From: Streptomyces sp. NRRL B-1140
GTDB taxonomy: Bacteria > Actinomycetota > Actinomycetes > Streptomycetales > Streptomycetaceae
DNA: 64,000 bases
Assembly (NCBI RefSeq): GCF_001280065.1
Contig: NZ_LGEA01000001.1
Coordinates: 186,001-250,000 of the forward strand
Reading direction: 5' to 3'
The notes below the pieces were generated by a model, which ran no database searches, had not been told where the DNA came from, and worked only from the letters and a program-made list of their open reading frames with translations. This document shows positions 28,448 through 36,954 of the stretch, piece by piece (position 1 is the stretch's first letter; each line of letters begins with the position of its first letter). Both the position numbers and the translations under genes were made by a program.

Positions 28448-29404
28448 TCAGTTCAGGCCCGCCGACTTCAGCCACGCCGTCGCCACGTCCAGCGGGTCCT
28501 TCTTCTCCAGCTGCACCTGCAGATCCAGTTCCCGCAGCGTCTTCGTGTCCAGCTTGGCGGAGACGGCGTCGAGCGCGTCGACGCCCTTCTGGGGCAGGCC
28601 GCTCTTGTTGACCAGCGGGGTGACGTTGGCGAACCCGAAGAGGTTTTCCGGGTCCTTCAGGACGACGAACTTCTCCTTCACGATGGTCGGGTCCGTGGTG
28701 AAGATGTCCGCGGCCTGGATGGTGTTCTTGGCCAGGGCCGCCTGGGTCAGCGGACCGCCCGCGTCGAGCGCCTTGAAGGACTTGAACTCCAGGCCGTACA
28801 CGGACTTCAGGCCCTTCAGGCCCTGCTGCCGGGTCTGGAACTCGGGCGAACCGCCGATCACCAGGTCCGGGGCGGCGTCCTTGAGGTCCGCGAGGGTGGA
28901 GGAGGAGGTGAGCTTGTACTTCCGGGCCGTCTCGGCGTTGACGGTGACCGAGTCCTTGTCCTCGGCGGGCGAGGACTGAAGCAGCGTCAGTCTGTTGTCC
29001 AGCTTGGCCTTGACGGCCGCGTTCACCGCCTCGGGTGACTTCTGCCCGGCCTTGGGGTCCAGGTAGGCCAGCAGCGAGCCGTTGTACTCAGGCAGCACGG
29101 TGACGGTGCCGTTCTTCATCAGCCCGTACGACGTCTCACGGCTGCCGATGTTGTGCTTGTAGGTGACCTCGATGCCCTTGGCCTTGAGCGCCTCACCGTA
29201 GATGTCGGCGAGCAGGGTGCTCTCGGCGAAGTTGTTGGAGCCGACGACGACGGTGCCGGCCTTCGCCTTCTCGCCCTCGAGTGGGTTGTCGGAGGAGTCG
29301 CCGGACGAACAGCCCGCGAGGAGCGCCGCAGCGGCGGTGAGCGCGACGGCCGCCACGCTGGTGTGCCTCGTCCTGGACCTGCTGCTCTTCGCGGTGAAAG
29401 TCAT
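28448..29404 (-). CDS. Glycine betaine/choline-type ABC substrate-binding lipoprotein (OsmF/OpuBC class)
   Basis: A 318-residue lipoprotein with lipobox LLAGC near residue 31. The mature protein begins TVVVGSNNFAESTLLADIYGEAL, a signature of the quaternary-ammonium-compound binding (OpuAC/OsmF) family; VTYKHNIGSRETSYGLMKNG and PEYNGSLLAYL also fit. It delivers glycine betaine, choline or carnitine-like osmolytes to the importer encoded just upstream. It is the last gene of the operon running from 31964 to 28448, separated from the second permease by 72 bases. Upstream of the ATG at 29404 only a weak GGATCGGTGA is visible. Confidence 0.9.
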   Translation of the reverse strand: MTFTAKSSRSRTRHTSVAAVALTAAAALLAGCSSGDSSDNPLEGEKAKAGTVVVGSNNFAESTLLADIYGEALKAKGIEVTYKHNIGSRETSYGLMKNGTVTVLPEYNGSLLAYLDPKAGQKSPEAVNAAVKAKLDNRLTLLQSSPAEDKDSVTVNAETARKYKLTSSSTLADLKDAAPDLVIGGSPEFQTRQQGLKGLKSVYGLEFKSFKALDAGGPLTQAALAKNTIQAADIFTTDPTIVKEKFVVLKDPENLFGFANVTPLVNKSGLPQKGVDALDAVSAKLDTKTLRELDLQVQLEKKDPLDVATAWLKSAGLN

Positions 29405-29476
29405 TCACCGATCCAATCCAGCCGCTTTGTGATCAGTCAAGAGCGCCCTGGTCACGGTTTGTTACAGACCCGGCCG

Positions 29477-30142
29477 TCAACGCCGGCGCACCCCCGGTGA
29501 CACGGCCGCCCGGCCCGCCGCCCAGAACAGCGCGAGCGTGACGAGGGCCAGGGCGGCGACCAGGGTGGCACCGCCGACGACCTTCTCGTAGTCGCGCTGG
29601 TAGAGCCCGTCGACGATGTACCGGCCGAGGCCGCCGAGGCTGACGTAGGCGGCGATGGTGGCCGTCGACACGATCTGGATGGCCGCCGAGCGCAGACCGC
29701 TCAGGATCAGCGGCAGCGCGACCGGCAGTTCGACCTGGAACAGGATCCGCGACTCGTGCATGCCCATGCCGCGGGCGGCGTCCACCGGGGACGGGTCGAC
29801 GGTGCGCACCGCCTCGTAGGTGGTCACGAGGATCGGCGGCACGGCCAGGATGACCAGGGGGATCATCACGGGCAGCAGGCCGAAGCCCATCACGATGACG
29901 ATCAGCACCAGCAGGCCGAAGCTGGGCAGGGCGCGGGCCGCGGTGGCGAGGAAGGCCAGGGCGTTGCCGCCCCGCCCGGTGTGCCCGGTCAGCAACCCGA
30001 CGGGCAGGCCGATCGCGGCGGCGAGGGCCAGGGCGAGCAGGGAGTACTGGACGTGCTCCAGCAGGCGTTGCGGGATGCCGTCGTAGCCGTGCCAGTGGGC
30101 GCCGTCGCTGAAGAAGGCGTTGACGAAGTTCAGTACGTTCAC
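29477..30142 (-). CDS. Betaine/choline-type ABC importer permease, second subunit
   Basis: A 221-residue inner-membrane permease with about five helices. The EAA loop reads TTYEAVRTVDPSPVDAARGMGMHESRILFQVELP, contacting the ATPase, and GLRSAAIQIVSTATIAAYVSLGGLG follows, typical of OpuBB/ProW-like proteins. The GTG at 30142 overlaps the stop of the first permease as GTGA, so the two are translated together. It works with the ATPase at 30840 and the binding lipoprotein at 28448 as a single osmolyte importer. Confidence 0.92.
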   Translation of the reverse strand: MNVLNFVNAFFSDGAHWHGYDGIPQRLLEHVQYSLLALALAAAIGLPVGLLTGHTGRGGNALAFLATAARALPSFGLLVLIVIVMGFGLLPVMIPLVILAVPPILVTTYEAVRTVDPSPVDAARGMGMHESRILFQVELPVALPLILSGLRSAAIQIVSTATIAAYVSLGGLGRYIVDGLYQRDYEKVVGGATLVAALALVTLALFWAAGRAAVSPGVRRR

Positions 30143-30843
30143 CGGGTCACGTCCTGAGGGGCGGGCAGGGGCTGCCGCCCTGGGGTCTTCGGGCGCCTGC
30201 GCGTGCCGCTCGGCATCCACGGGGTCAGCGCGAGACGCAGCAGCACCAGCAGGGCGTCGCACGCGATGGCCAGGACGGCCGTGGTGATGACGGAGTTGAC
30301 GGCCAGTTCGGGGCGGTCGTACTTCTGCGCGTCGGCGAGGAGGTTGCCGAGGGCGCCCTGGTTGCCGATGAGGGTGCCGACGCTGACCAGGGAGATGCTG
30401 GAGACGGTGGCGACCCGGAGCCCGGCGACGATGGCGGGCACGGCGATCGGCAACTGCACCTGCGCGTAACGGCGTACGGGTCCGAAGCCCATGGCGGTGG
30501 CCGCGGCCAGGGTCTCCTGGGGCACGGACCGCACCCCGTCGACGATGGCCGGGACGAGCACCACCAGGCTGTACACCGCCAGCGGGATCATCACGGTCAG
30601 CTCGGTCTGGCCGGTGTAGTCGATGAGGACGACGAAGAAGGCCAGCGACGGGACGGCGTAGAGGACGGTGGTGGCGCCGAGCACCGGCGGGTACAGCCAG
30701 CGGAAGCGGACGCAGAGCTGGGCGAGCGGCAGCGCGAGAAGAAGGCCGGCCAGGACGGGCAGCAGGGCCTCGCGCAGATGGAGGCCGATCAGGCCGGCGT
30801 AGCTGTGCTGGAGGTCGCTCGGGATGTCGAAGAAGCCGTTCAC
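30139..30843 (-). CDS. Betaine/choline-type ABC importer permease, first subunit
   Basis: A 234-residue permease with the same plan as its partner: REALLPVLAGLLLALPLAQL, VLGATTVLYAVPSLAFFVVL and the EAA loop DGVRSVPQETLAAATAMGFGPVRRYAQVQLP. Then VATVSSISLVSVGTLIGNQG, a stretch very typical of the OpuBB/OpuBD class. The C-terminal tail is Arg/Pro-rich and cytoplasmic. The GTG at 30843 overlaps the ATPase stop as GTGA. Two unlike permeases with one ATPase is the usual composition of OpuC/OsmVWXY importers. Confidence 0.92.
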   Translation of the reverse strand: MNGFFDIPSDLQHSYAGLIGLHLREALLPVLAGLLLALPLAQLCVRFRWLYPPVLGATTVLYAVPSLAFFVVLIDYTGQTELTVMIPLAVYSLVVLVPAIVDGVRSVPQETLAAATAMGFGPVRRYAQVQLPIAVPAIVAGLRVATVSSISLVSVGTLIGNQGALGNLLADAQKYDRPELAVNSVITTAVLAIACDALLVLLRLALTPWMPSGTRRRPKTPGRQPLPAPQDVTR

Positions 30844-31964
30844 GACGCGACCTCGGCCACGTCGGCGTGGCCTGCGGCATGGGCGCTGCGGATCGCCTCG
30901 CCGATGGTCGCCTGCGCGACCACCCCGGTCACCCGCCCGGCGTCGTCCACGGCGACGGCCCAGCCGGCCGGGGAGAGGACGGCGCAGTCGAGGGCGGCGC
31001 GCAGGGAGTCGGTGCCGGGAACGAACGGCCGTCCGTGCGGGACGAGCCGGTCGGGCCTGATGTCACCGGCCGTCAGGTCGCCCCGCTCACCCCAGCCGAG
31101 GGGCTTGCCCTCGGCGTCGGTGACCAGCAGCCAGGGGGCGTCGGCGGCGGCGATCCGCTCGGCGGTGGCGTCGGCCGGGATCACCGGGCCGCTGGTCAGC
31201 GGGAGTCCGGCGGAGGGGAAGAACGACAGCCGCCGGATGCCGCGGTCGGCCCCGAGGAAGTCCTCGACGAAGGCGTCGGCGGGGCTGGACAGCAGCTCGG
31301 CGGGGGGCGCGTACTGGGCGAGGTGACCGCCCTCGCGCATCACGGCGACCATCGTGCCGAGTTTGATCGCCTCGTCGATGTCGTGGGTGACGAAGACGAT
31401 GGTCTTGCCCAACTCGTCCTGGATGCGCAGCAGTTCGTCCTGAAGCCCCTTGCGCACCACCGGGTCGACCGCGGAGAACGGCTCGTCCATGAGCAGCACG
31501 GGCGGGTCGGCGGCGAGTGCCCGGGCCACGCCGACGCGCTGCTGCTGGCCGCCGGAGAGCTGGTACGGGTACCGCTGGGCGAGCGCTGTGTCGAGGCCCA
31601 CCCGCTCCATCAGCTCCGCCGCCCGGGCCCGGGCCTTCCGCTTGCCCCAGCCGAGCAGACGGGGCACGGTCGCGATGTTGTCGATGATGGTGCGGTGCTG
31701 GAAGAGGCCGGCGTTCTGGATGACGTAGCCCATGGACCGGCGCAGGGTGGTGACGGGGCGGCGCTGGATGTCCTCGCCGTCGAGGAGGATCGTCCCCTCG
31801 CTCGGCTCGACCATCCTGTTGATCATCCGCAGGGTGGTCGTCTTGCCGCAGCCCGAGGGTCCGACGAGGACCGTGATCGAGCGGTCGGGTATCTCCAGGG
31901 AGAGCCGGTCGACAGCCACCGTGCCGTCCGGATAGCGCTTGGTGACTGATTCGATCCGTATCAA
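30840..31964 (-). CDS. Betaine/choline-type ABC importer ATPase with CBS-like C-terminal region
   Basis: A 374-residue ATPase of the ProV/OpuCA class and first gene of the osmolyte importer operon. Walker A GPSGCGKTT, the Q-loop in YVIQNAGLF, signature LSGGQQQRV, Walker B LLMDEPFSAVDP and the H-loop in FVTHDIDEA are intact. A C-terminal region from about residue 260 has two CBS-like halves (WLLVTDAEGKPLGW; WAVAVDDAGRVTGVV), which in this class sense ionic strength or nucleotides and gate transport. The start is probably TTG at 31964 (reading LIRIESVTKRYPDG) with GAAGGG upstream; no ATG lies closer. All three downstream importer genes overlap or follow closely. Confidence 0.9.
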   Translation of the reverse strand: MIRIESVTKRYPDGTVAVDRLSLEIPDRSITVLVGPSGCGKTTTLRMINRMVEPSEGTILLDGEDIQRRPVTTLRRSMGYVIQNAGLFQHRTIIDNIATVPRLLGWGKRKARARAAELMERVGLDTALAQRYPYQLSGGQQQRVGVARALAADPPVLLMDEPFSAVDPVVRKGLQDELLRIQDELGKTIVFVTHDIDEAIKLGTMVAVMREGGHLAQYAPPAELLSSPADAFVEDFLGADRGIRRLSFFPSAGLPLTSGPVIPADATAERIAAADAPWLLVTDAEGKPLGWGERGDLTAGDIRPDRLVPHGRPFVPGTDSLRAALDCAVLSPAGWAVAVDDAGRVTGVVAQATIGEAIRSAHAAGHADVAEVAS

Positions 31965-32043
31965 GGCGCCGGAGCCCTTCGGTTGGCGGAAGCGTTGGCC
32001 AGGGTCGTACGGGCTGTTTCCGGTCGAGTCTAGAGGGCGCCCC

Positions 32044-33501
32044 TCACCGGTCCGCAGGGCGTACGTCCCGCACGGGCAGGCGCACGGTGAACACCGTCGC
32101 CCCGGGCGCGCTGTCGAGCTCGATGCGGCCGCCGTGGACATGGACCAGGGACTGGGCGACCGCGAGACCGAGACCGCTGCCGCCGCGGTCGCGGCTGCGT
32201 GCCTTGTCGACGCGGTAGAAGCGGTCGAAGACCCGGGCCCGGTCCTCGGGCGGGATGCCCGGACCGGTGTCGGCGACCCGCACCTCGGCCGCTCCGGGCA
32301 CGAGGGCGACCTCCACCGACACCTTCGTCCCGGCGGGGGTGTGCACGGCGGCGTTGGTCAGGAGGTTGTCGACGACCTGCCGGATGCGCAGCGGGTCCAT
32401 CGGCAGCGTCACCGGGCCGACACCGGCCAGGACGGTCAGCGGATGGCCGGGGCGGGCCGCGCGGAAGGCGTCCGCGGCCCGCCTCACCAGTTCCGCCAGG
32501 TCGGCCTCCTGCACGCGCAGCGGTGTCTCCACCTCCGCCGCGTCCAGCCGGGCGAGCAGCAGCAGGTCGTCCAGGAGGACGCCCATGCGGGCGGCCTCGG
32601 CGCGCAGCCGGGCCAGGTGCCGGTCGCGTTCCTCGGGGGCGTTGGCGGCGGCGTACTGGAAGAGGTCGGCGTACCCGCGCACCGACATCAGCGGGGTGCG
32701 CAGTTCGTGCGAGGCGTCGGCGACGAAGCGGCGCAGCCGCTGCTCGGCCCCGGCGCGCACGGCGAGGGAGTCGTCGATGTGCTCCAGCATCGTGTTGAAG
32801 GCGGTGCGCAGTTCGTCCACCTCGGGGCCGCCGTCCCGGCCGTCGGCGCGCAGCGGGAGCCGGGCCGCCGACTCGGTCAGGTCGTGCGAGGCGATGCCGT
32901 GCGCGGTGGACGCCATGTCGCTGAGCGGTTTCAGACCGCGGCGCAGCATCCGGCGGCCGAAGACGACCAGCGCGAGCAGCGCGAGGGCGAAGGTGACGAC
33001 CTGGATCGTGATCAGCTGCCCGACCGTGTCCTCGATGTCCTCCAGGGGGGCGGCGCTGACCAGGACCACCCCGGGCTTCACCTGGCAGGCGCGCAGCCGG
33101 TAGGAGCCCGCGCCCCTGAGGTGCTCGGTGCGCAGGATCTCCTGGTGGGCGGCGGTCTGGGCCCGGGCGAGGGAGGTGAAGTCGTCGACGTCCTCCGGCA
33201 GATCGGCGGGGTCCTCGGGCCTGCGCAGCTCGGGCGTGCCGTTCCGCACGTCGTACACGGCATAGAACCAGCTGTAGTACTTCTTGCCCGAGAGGGTGCC
33301 GTAGTCCGCGATGTTCTTGGACTGGGCCACCTGGGCCTGGCCGAGCTGGGTGTCGAGCTGGGCCGACAGATAGTCCCGCATGTACGTGGTCAGGGCCGTG
33401 CCGACGACGGCGAACACCACCAGGGCCAGGGCGCCGAGGCCGAGAGCCATCCGGGTGCCCAGCCGCATTCCGCGGTAGGTCCGCCGCAGCCGGGCGATCA
33501 C
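32044..33501 (-). CDS. Two-component sensor histidine kinase
   Basis: A 485-residue HAMP-type kinase. Helix 1 (about 18-40) and helix 2 (about 163-185, TIQVVTFALALLALVVF) bound an extracytoplasmic sensor domain of about 120 residues that contains RTEHLRGAGSYRLRACQV. HAMP follows, then the H box DASHELRTPL (His near 264), N box VDNLLTNAAVHTPAG, G1 VADTGPGIPPED and G2 GSGLGLAVAQSLV. The GTG at 33501 overlaps the regulator stop as GTGA. It phosphorylates the adjacent response regulator. The divergent reductase/FMN genes next door are possible targets, which is inference from position. Confidence 0.94.
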   Translation of the reverse strand: MIARLRRTYRGMRLGTRMALGLGALALVVFAVVGTALTTYMRDYLSAQLDTQLGQAQVAQSKNIADYGTLSGKKYYSWFYAVYDVRNGTPELRRPEDPADLPEDVDDFTSLARAQTAAHQEILRTEHLRGAGSYRLRACQVKPGVVLVSAAPLEDIEDTVGQLITIQVVTFALALLALVVFGRRMLRRGLKPLSDMASTAHGIASHDLTESAARLPLRADGRDGGPEVDELRTAFNTMLEHIDDSLAVRAGAEQRLRRFVADASHELRTPLMSVRGYADLFQYAAANAPEERDRHLARLRAEAARMGVLLDDLLLLARLDAAEVETPLRVQEADLAELVRRAADAFRAARPGHPLTVLAGVGPVTLPMDPLRIRQVVDNLLTNAAVHTPAGTKVSVEVALVPGAAEVRVADTGPGIPPEDRARVFDRFYRVDKARSRDRGGSGLGLAVAQSLVHVHGGRIELDSAPGATVFTVRLPVRDVRPADR

Positions 33502-34214
33502 TCGGCGGCCTGCCGCAGCACGTACCCGAAGCCGCGCACGGTGTGGATGAGCGGCGCGCCGCCCCCGTCGGTCTCATCGGTTTCGTGGGGCTCGTCGAGT
33601 TTGCGGCGCAGCCGGCTGACGACCAGCTCGACGACGTTGGAGCGGCCGCCGAAGCCGTACTCCCACACGTGGTCGAGGATCTGCGCCTTGGTCAGCACGG
33701 TGGGCGATTTGCGCATGAGGTAGCGCAGCACCTCGTACTCGGTCGGGGTCAGCGACAGCAGCCTCGCGCCGCGCCGGACCTCGCGGGTGTCCTCGTCCAT
33801 CGTCAGGTCGCCGACCCGGAGCACGGACCGCTGGAAGGCGGGCCCGGCACTGCGCCGCAGCACGGTCCGCAGCCGGGCCATCAGCTCCTCCACGGCGAAC
33901 GGCTTGACCAGGTAGTCGTCCCCGCCGCGGGTGAGGCCGGCGACCCGGTCGGCGACGCCGTCGCGGGCGGTGAGGAAGACCACCGGCACCATCGTGCCGG
34001 AGGCGCGCAGCCGGTCCAGGACGCCGAAGCCGTCCACGCCGGGCAGCATCAGGTCGAGCACCACGATGTCGGGGTGGAACTCGGCGGCCCGCCGCAGGGC
34101 GTCCTCGCCGGTGTACGCCGTGATCGCCTCCCAGCCCTCGTAGCGGGCGACGGTGGCGACGAGGTCGGCGATGGGCGGGTCGTCGTCGACGACGAGAAGT
34201 CGTACTTTCTCCAC
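33498..34214 (-). CDS. OmpR-family response regulator
   Basis: A 238-residue regulator. The receiver domain has the acidic pair in LLVVDDDPP, the phospho-acceptor Asp in DIVVLDLMLPG (near residue 53), Thr in VFLTARD and Lys in YLVKPF. The C-terminal winged helix contains LTPTEYEVLRYLMRKSPTVLTKAQILDHVW and VVELVVSRLRRKLDEP. An unusual acidic insertion DEPHETDETDGGGAP sits in the wing. The start is taken as GTG at 34214 (VEKVRLLVVDDD); an in-frame GTG at 34232 is only one base from GGGAGG and is less likely. It is the first gene of the two-component operon and is divergent from the reductase gene. Confidence 0.93.
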   Translation of the reverse strand: MEKVRLLVVDDDPPIADLVATVARYEGWEAITAYTGEDALRRAAEFHPDIVVLDLMLPGVDGFGVLDRLRASGTMVPVVFLTARDGVADRVAGLTRGGDDYLVKPFAVEELMARLRTVLRRSAGPAFQRSVLRVGDLTMDEDTREVRRGARLLSLTPTEYEVLRYLMRKSPTVLTKAQILDHVWEYGFGGRSNVVELVVSRLRRKLDEPHETDETDGGGAPLIHTVRGFGYVLRQAAE

Positions 34215-34366
34215 ACGCTCATAGTGCGGCACGCCTCCCGCGCCACCCCAGCCGCCCGCCCTCCCGCCGCCGGATCGATAGACACTTGAAAGTCGGGCGA
34301 CAGCTTCCCGACAGCTCCCGCGCGCCAAGCTCGGTGTACCAGGAGCCGATCAAGGAGCTGCCGATC

Positions 34367-35707
34367 GTGACGACCCTCCATCAACGTCCTCCGGCGCCCC
34401 GCCCGGGCGTGCGGCCCCGCGTGGTGGGCCGCACCGGCCTGTCCGCGGTGCTGATGGCGAACGCGGTCGTGGTGGCCGTGTTCTTCACGCAGGCCGGTTT
34501 CGCCTCGAACGCGCTGATCGTGCTGGGCCGGCTGGCCGGTCTGTACGCGGCGCTGCTCATGGCGTTCCAATTGCTGCTGGTGGCCCGGCTGCCGTGGTTC
34601 GACCGGCGGATCGGCATGGACCGGCTGACGTCCTGGCACCGCTGGACGGGCTTCACGGTGCTGTGGCTGCTGCTCGCGCACGCGGTGTTCATCGTCTTCG
34701 GCTACGCCGAGTCCTCGTCCCTGGACCCGGTGAACCAGCTGGTGGACCTCGCCGAGACGGTCGAGGGCGTGCTGCGGGCGGTCGTCGCGCTGGCGCTCCT
34801 CCTGGTGGTGGGGGCGGTCTCGGCCCGGTACGCCCGGCGCCGGCTGGCCTACGAGACCTGGCACTTCATCCATCTGTACACCTACGTGGCGGTGATGCTG
34901 GCGTTCACGCACCAGGTCGCGGCGGGGACGACGTTCGCCTCCTCGCCGGCCGCGACGGCGTACTGGTACGGCCTGTGGGGCGGGGCCCTCGCCGCGGTGT
35001 TCGCCGGCCGGCTGGTGCTGCCGCTGTGGCGCAACCTCCGCCACCGGCTGCGGGTGACGGCCGTCGTCCCGGAGAACGACCACGTCGTCTCGGTCTACGT
35101 CACGGGCCGTGACCTGGACCGGATGCCCGCCCGGGCGGGGCAGTTCTTCCTGTGGCGGTTCCTGACCAGGGACCGCTGGTGGCAGGCGAACCCGTTCTCC
35201 CTGTCGGCCGCACCCGACGGCCGTACGCTGCGCCTGACCGTGAAGCGGGCCGGTGCCGGCAGCGCGGCCCTGCGGCATCTGAGAGTCGGCACACGCGTGT
35301 TCGCCGAGGGCCCCTACGGCGCCTTCACCGCCCTGCACCGCACCCGCCCCGACGCCGTGCTCATCGCCGGTGGCGTCGGTGTCACGCCGATCCGGGCGCT
35401 GCTGGAGGAACTGCACGGTCACGCGGTCGTCGTCTACCGGGTGGCCACGGACCGGGACGCCGTCCTCTACGACGAACTGCGCGACCTCGCGCTCGCGCGG
35501 GGCGCCGAACTGCACCTGGTGACCGGCCCGCCCGTACCCGACCGGCTGGCCGCGCCGGAACTGGCCCGGCTGGTGCCGGACCTAGCCGAGCGGGACGTCT
35601 ACCTGTGCGGCCCGCCGCCGATGATGAACGCGGTGCTCGGCAGCCTGCGCGAGCTGGGTGTGCCGACCCCGCAGATCCACTTCGAACGCTTCAGCCTGGC
35701 CGGATGA
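34367..35707 (+). CDS. Membrane ferric-reductase-like flavoprotein (FRD transmembrane plus FNR domain)
   Basis: A 446-residue protein. About six helices form a ferric-reductase transmembrane domain with heme-ligand candidates in SWHRWTGF, LLAHAVFIVF, TWHFIHLYTY and AFTHQV. From about residue 215 a ferredoxin-NADP reductase-like domain follows: FAD site NPFSLSAAP, nucleotide site VLIAGGVGVTPIRALLEE, and YLCGPPPMMNAV. It would pass electrons from cytoplasmic NAD(P)H through heme to an outside acceptor. AAGGAG nine bases upstream supports the GTG at 34367. The next two genes, an FMN-binding protein and ApbE, make a complete flavin-based relay. Confidence 0.9.
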   Translation: MTTLHQRPPAPRPGVRPRVVGRTGLSAVLMANAVVVAVFFTQAGFASNALIVLGRLAGLYAALLMAFQLLLVARLPWFDRRIGMDRLTSWHRWTGFTVLWLLLAHAVFIVFGYAESSSLDPVNQLVDLAETVEGVLRAVVALALLLVVGAVSARYARRRLAYETWHFIHLYTYVAVMLAFTHQVAAGTTFASSPAATAYWYGLWGGALAAVFAGRLVLPLWRNLRHRLRVTAVVPENDHVVSVYVTGRDLDRMPARAGQFFLWRFLTRDRWWQANPFSLSAAPDGRTLRLTVKRAGAGSAALRHLRVGTRVFAEGPYGAFTALHRTRPDAVLIAGGVGVTPIRALLEELHGHAVVVYRVATDRDAVLYDELRDLALARGAELHLVTGPPVPDRLAAPELARLVPDLAERDVYLCGPPPMMNAVLGSLRELGVPTPQIHFERFSLAG

Positions 35708-35720
35708 CGAGGAGAGACTC

Positions 35721-36134
35721 GTGAAGCGCGCCCTGCCCGTCCTCGTCCTCAGTGCCGCGGGCCTGATCCCCCTCTGGCGCTACGCGCCCTCGCAGGACAC
35801 CGGTGCGTCCTCCGCCCCCGCCGAGGCGGCGGCGCCGGCGTCCAGCCCCTCGGCGTCCTCCTCGGGCGGCACCACGACCACCGTCGTGCGGGGATCCCTC
35901 GTCGACACCGAGAAGGGCCCGGTGCGGGTCGAGGTGACCTTCGACGGCGACCGGATCGCCTCGGTGCGGATGCTCCGGCAGCCGGACCACCCCCAGACCA
36001 CGGCCGCGGTTCCCCGGCTGATCGAGGAGACGCTTCAGGCGCAGAGCGCCGACATCGACACGGTGTCGGGCGCGACGATCACCAGCGACGGCTACAAGGA
36101 GTCGCTCCAGGCCGCCATCGACGCGAAGGACTGA
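35721..36134 (+). CDS. Exported FMN-binding domain protein
   Basis: A 137-residue protein with an N-terminal hydrophobic export segment (ALPVLVLSAAGLIPLW), a Ser/Ala-rich linker and an FMN-binding domain from about 56: VVRGSLVDTEKGPVRVEVTF and, at the end, DTVSGATITSDGYKESLQAAI. The SGAT motif is where ApbE attaches FMN to Thr. GAGGAGAG precedes the GTG at 35721. It stands between the reductase gene (13 bases) and apbE (4 bases), so all three are co-transcribed. It probably carries electrons on the outer face of the membrane. Confidence 0.9.
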   Translation: MKRALPVLVLSAAGLIPLWRYAPSQDTGASSAPAEAAAPASSPSASSSGGTTTTVVRGSLVDTEKGPVRVEVTFDGDRIASVRMLRQPDHPQTTAAVPRLIEETLQAQSADIDTVSGATITSDGYKESLQAAIDAKD

Positions 36135-36138
36135 GCGG

Positions 36139-36954
36139 ATGCGGGGGTTGCGGCGCGTCGAGCACGTCATGGGGTTCCCGGTGTCGGTACGGATCGACGA
36201 CGAGGACGTCCCCGAGGCGGCGGTGGACGGCCTGTTCGCCTGGCTGCGCGAGGTCGACGCGCGGTTCAGCCCGTTCCGCCCGGACAGCGAGGTGTCCCGG
36301 CTGGACCGGGGCGAGGTGCGCGAGCCCGGTCCGCAACTGCGCGAGATCCTGGACCTGTGCGAGGAGTACCGGCTCGCGACCGGGGGCGCCTTCGACGTAC
36401 GTCTGCCCGGCCGCGGCCTGGACCCCTGCGCCGTGGTGAAGGGCTGGTCGGTGCAGCGGGGAGCGGAGCTGCTGTCGGCGGCGGGCGCGCGGCGTTTCTG
36501 CCTCAACGCCGGAGGCGACGTGATCGCCTCCGGCGGCCCCTGGCGGGTCGGCGTGCGCCACCCCGAACACGCCGACCGGCTCTGCACGGTCCTGGACGTC
36601 ACGGACCGGGCCGTGGCGACCTCCGCCCGCTACGAGCGCGGTGATCACATCCTCGACGGGCGCACCGGCCGCCCCGCGACCGGCCTGCTCAGTCTGACCG
36701 TGGTGGCCCCGACCCTGACGGAGGCGGACGCGGTCGCGACGGCGGCCTTCGCACTCGGCGGGGAGGGCGTCGGGTGGGCCGCCGCCCGGGAGAACTGCGA
36801 GGTGTTCGCGGTGGACGCGGAGCGACGGGTGCTGCGCAGCGCGGGGTTTCCGGTCGTGGGAGGTGATGTGATGGGACGTCAACTGCCGGGCAGGTCCTCC
36901 AGGAAGCCCGCCGGCGGCACGAAGAACAGGCTGCCGGTCACGGCACGCGAGTAG
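36139..36954 (+). CDS. apbE: FAD:protein FMN transferase (ApbE family)
   Basis: A 271-residue ApbE protein that transfers FMN from FAD to a Thr in exported flavoproteins. Family markers are VEHVMGFPVSVRID at the N-terminus, EVDARFSPFRPDSEVSRLD, DPCAVVKGWSVQRGAELL, FCLNAGGDVIASG and the late DHILDGRTGRPATGLLSLTV with metal-binding residues. No signal peptide is visible, which is unusual because the enzyme generally works outside in Gram-negatives. It starts four bases after the gene for its likely substrate, the FMN-binding protein. Its 3' end overlaps the convergent DyP peroxidase gene by 76 bases, and the tail RSSRKPAGGTKNRLPVTARE lies in that overlap. Confidence 0.9.
   Translation: MRGLRRVEHVMGFPVSVRIDDEDVPEAAVDGLFAWLREVDARFSPFRPDSEVSRLDRGEVREPGPQLREILDLCEEYRLATGGAFDVRLPGRGLDPCAVVKGWSVQRGAELLSAAGARRFCLNAGGDVIASGGPWRVGVRHPEHADRLCTVLDVTDRAVATSARYERGDHILDGRTGRPATGLLSLTVVAPTLTEADAVATAAFALGGEGVGWAAARENCEVFAVDAERRVLRSAGFPVVGGDVMGRQLPGRSSRKPAGGTKNRLPVTARE

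Noticed and set aside
28431..28450. A CRISPR or other functional array made of GTCAGGCC repeats
   Set aside because: Only two and a half 8-bp units without spacers; part of it is the coding end of the binding-protein gene. It is a simple tandem duplication.
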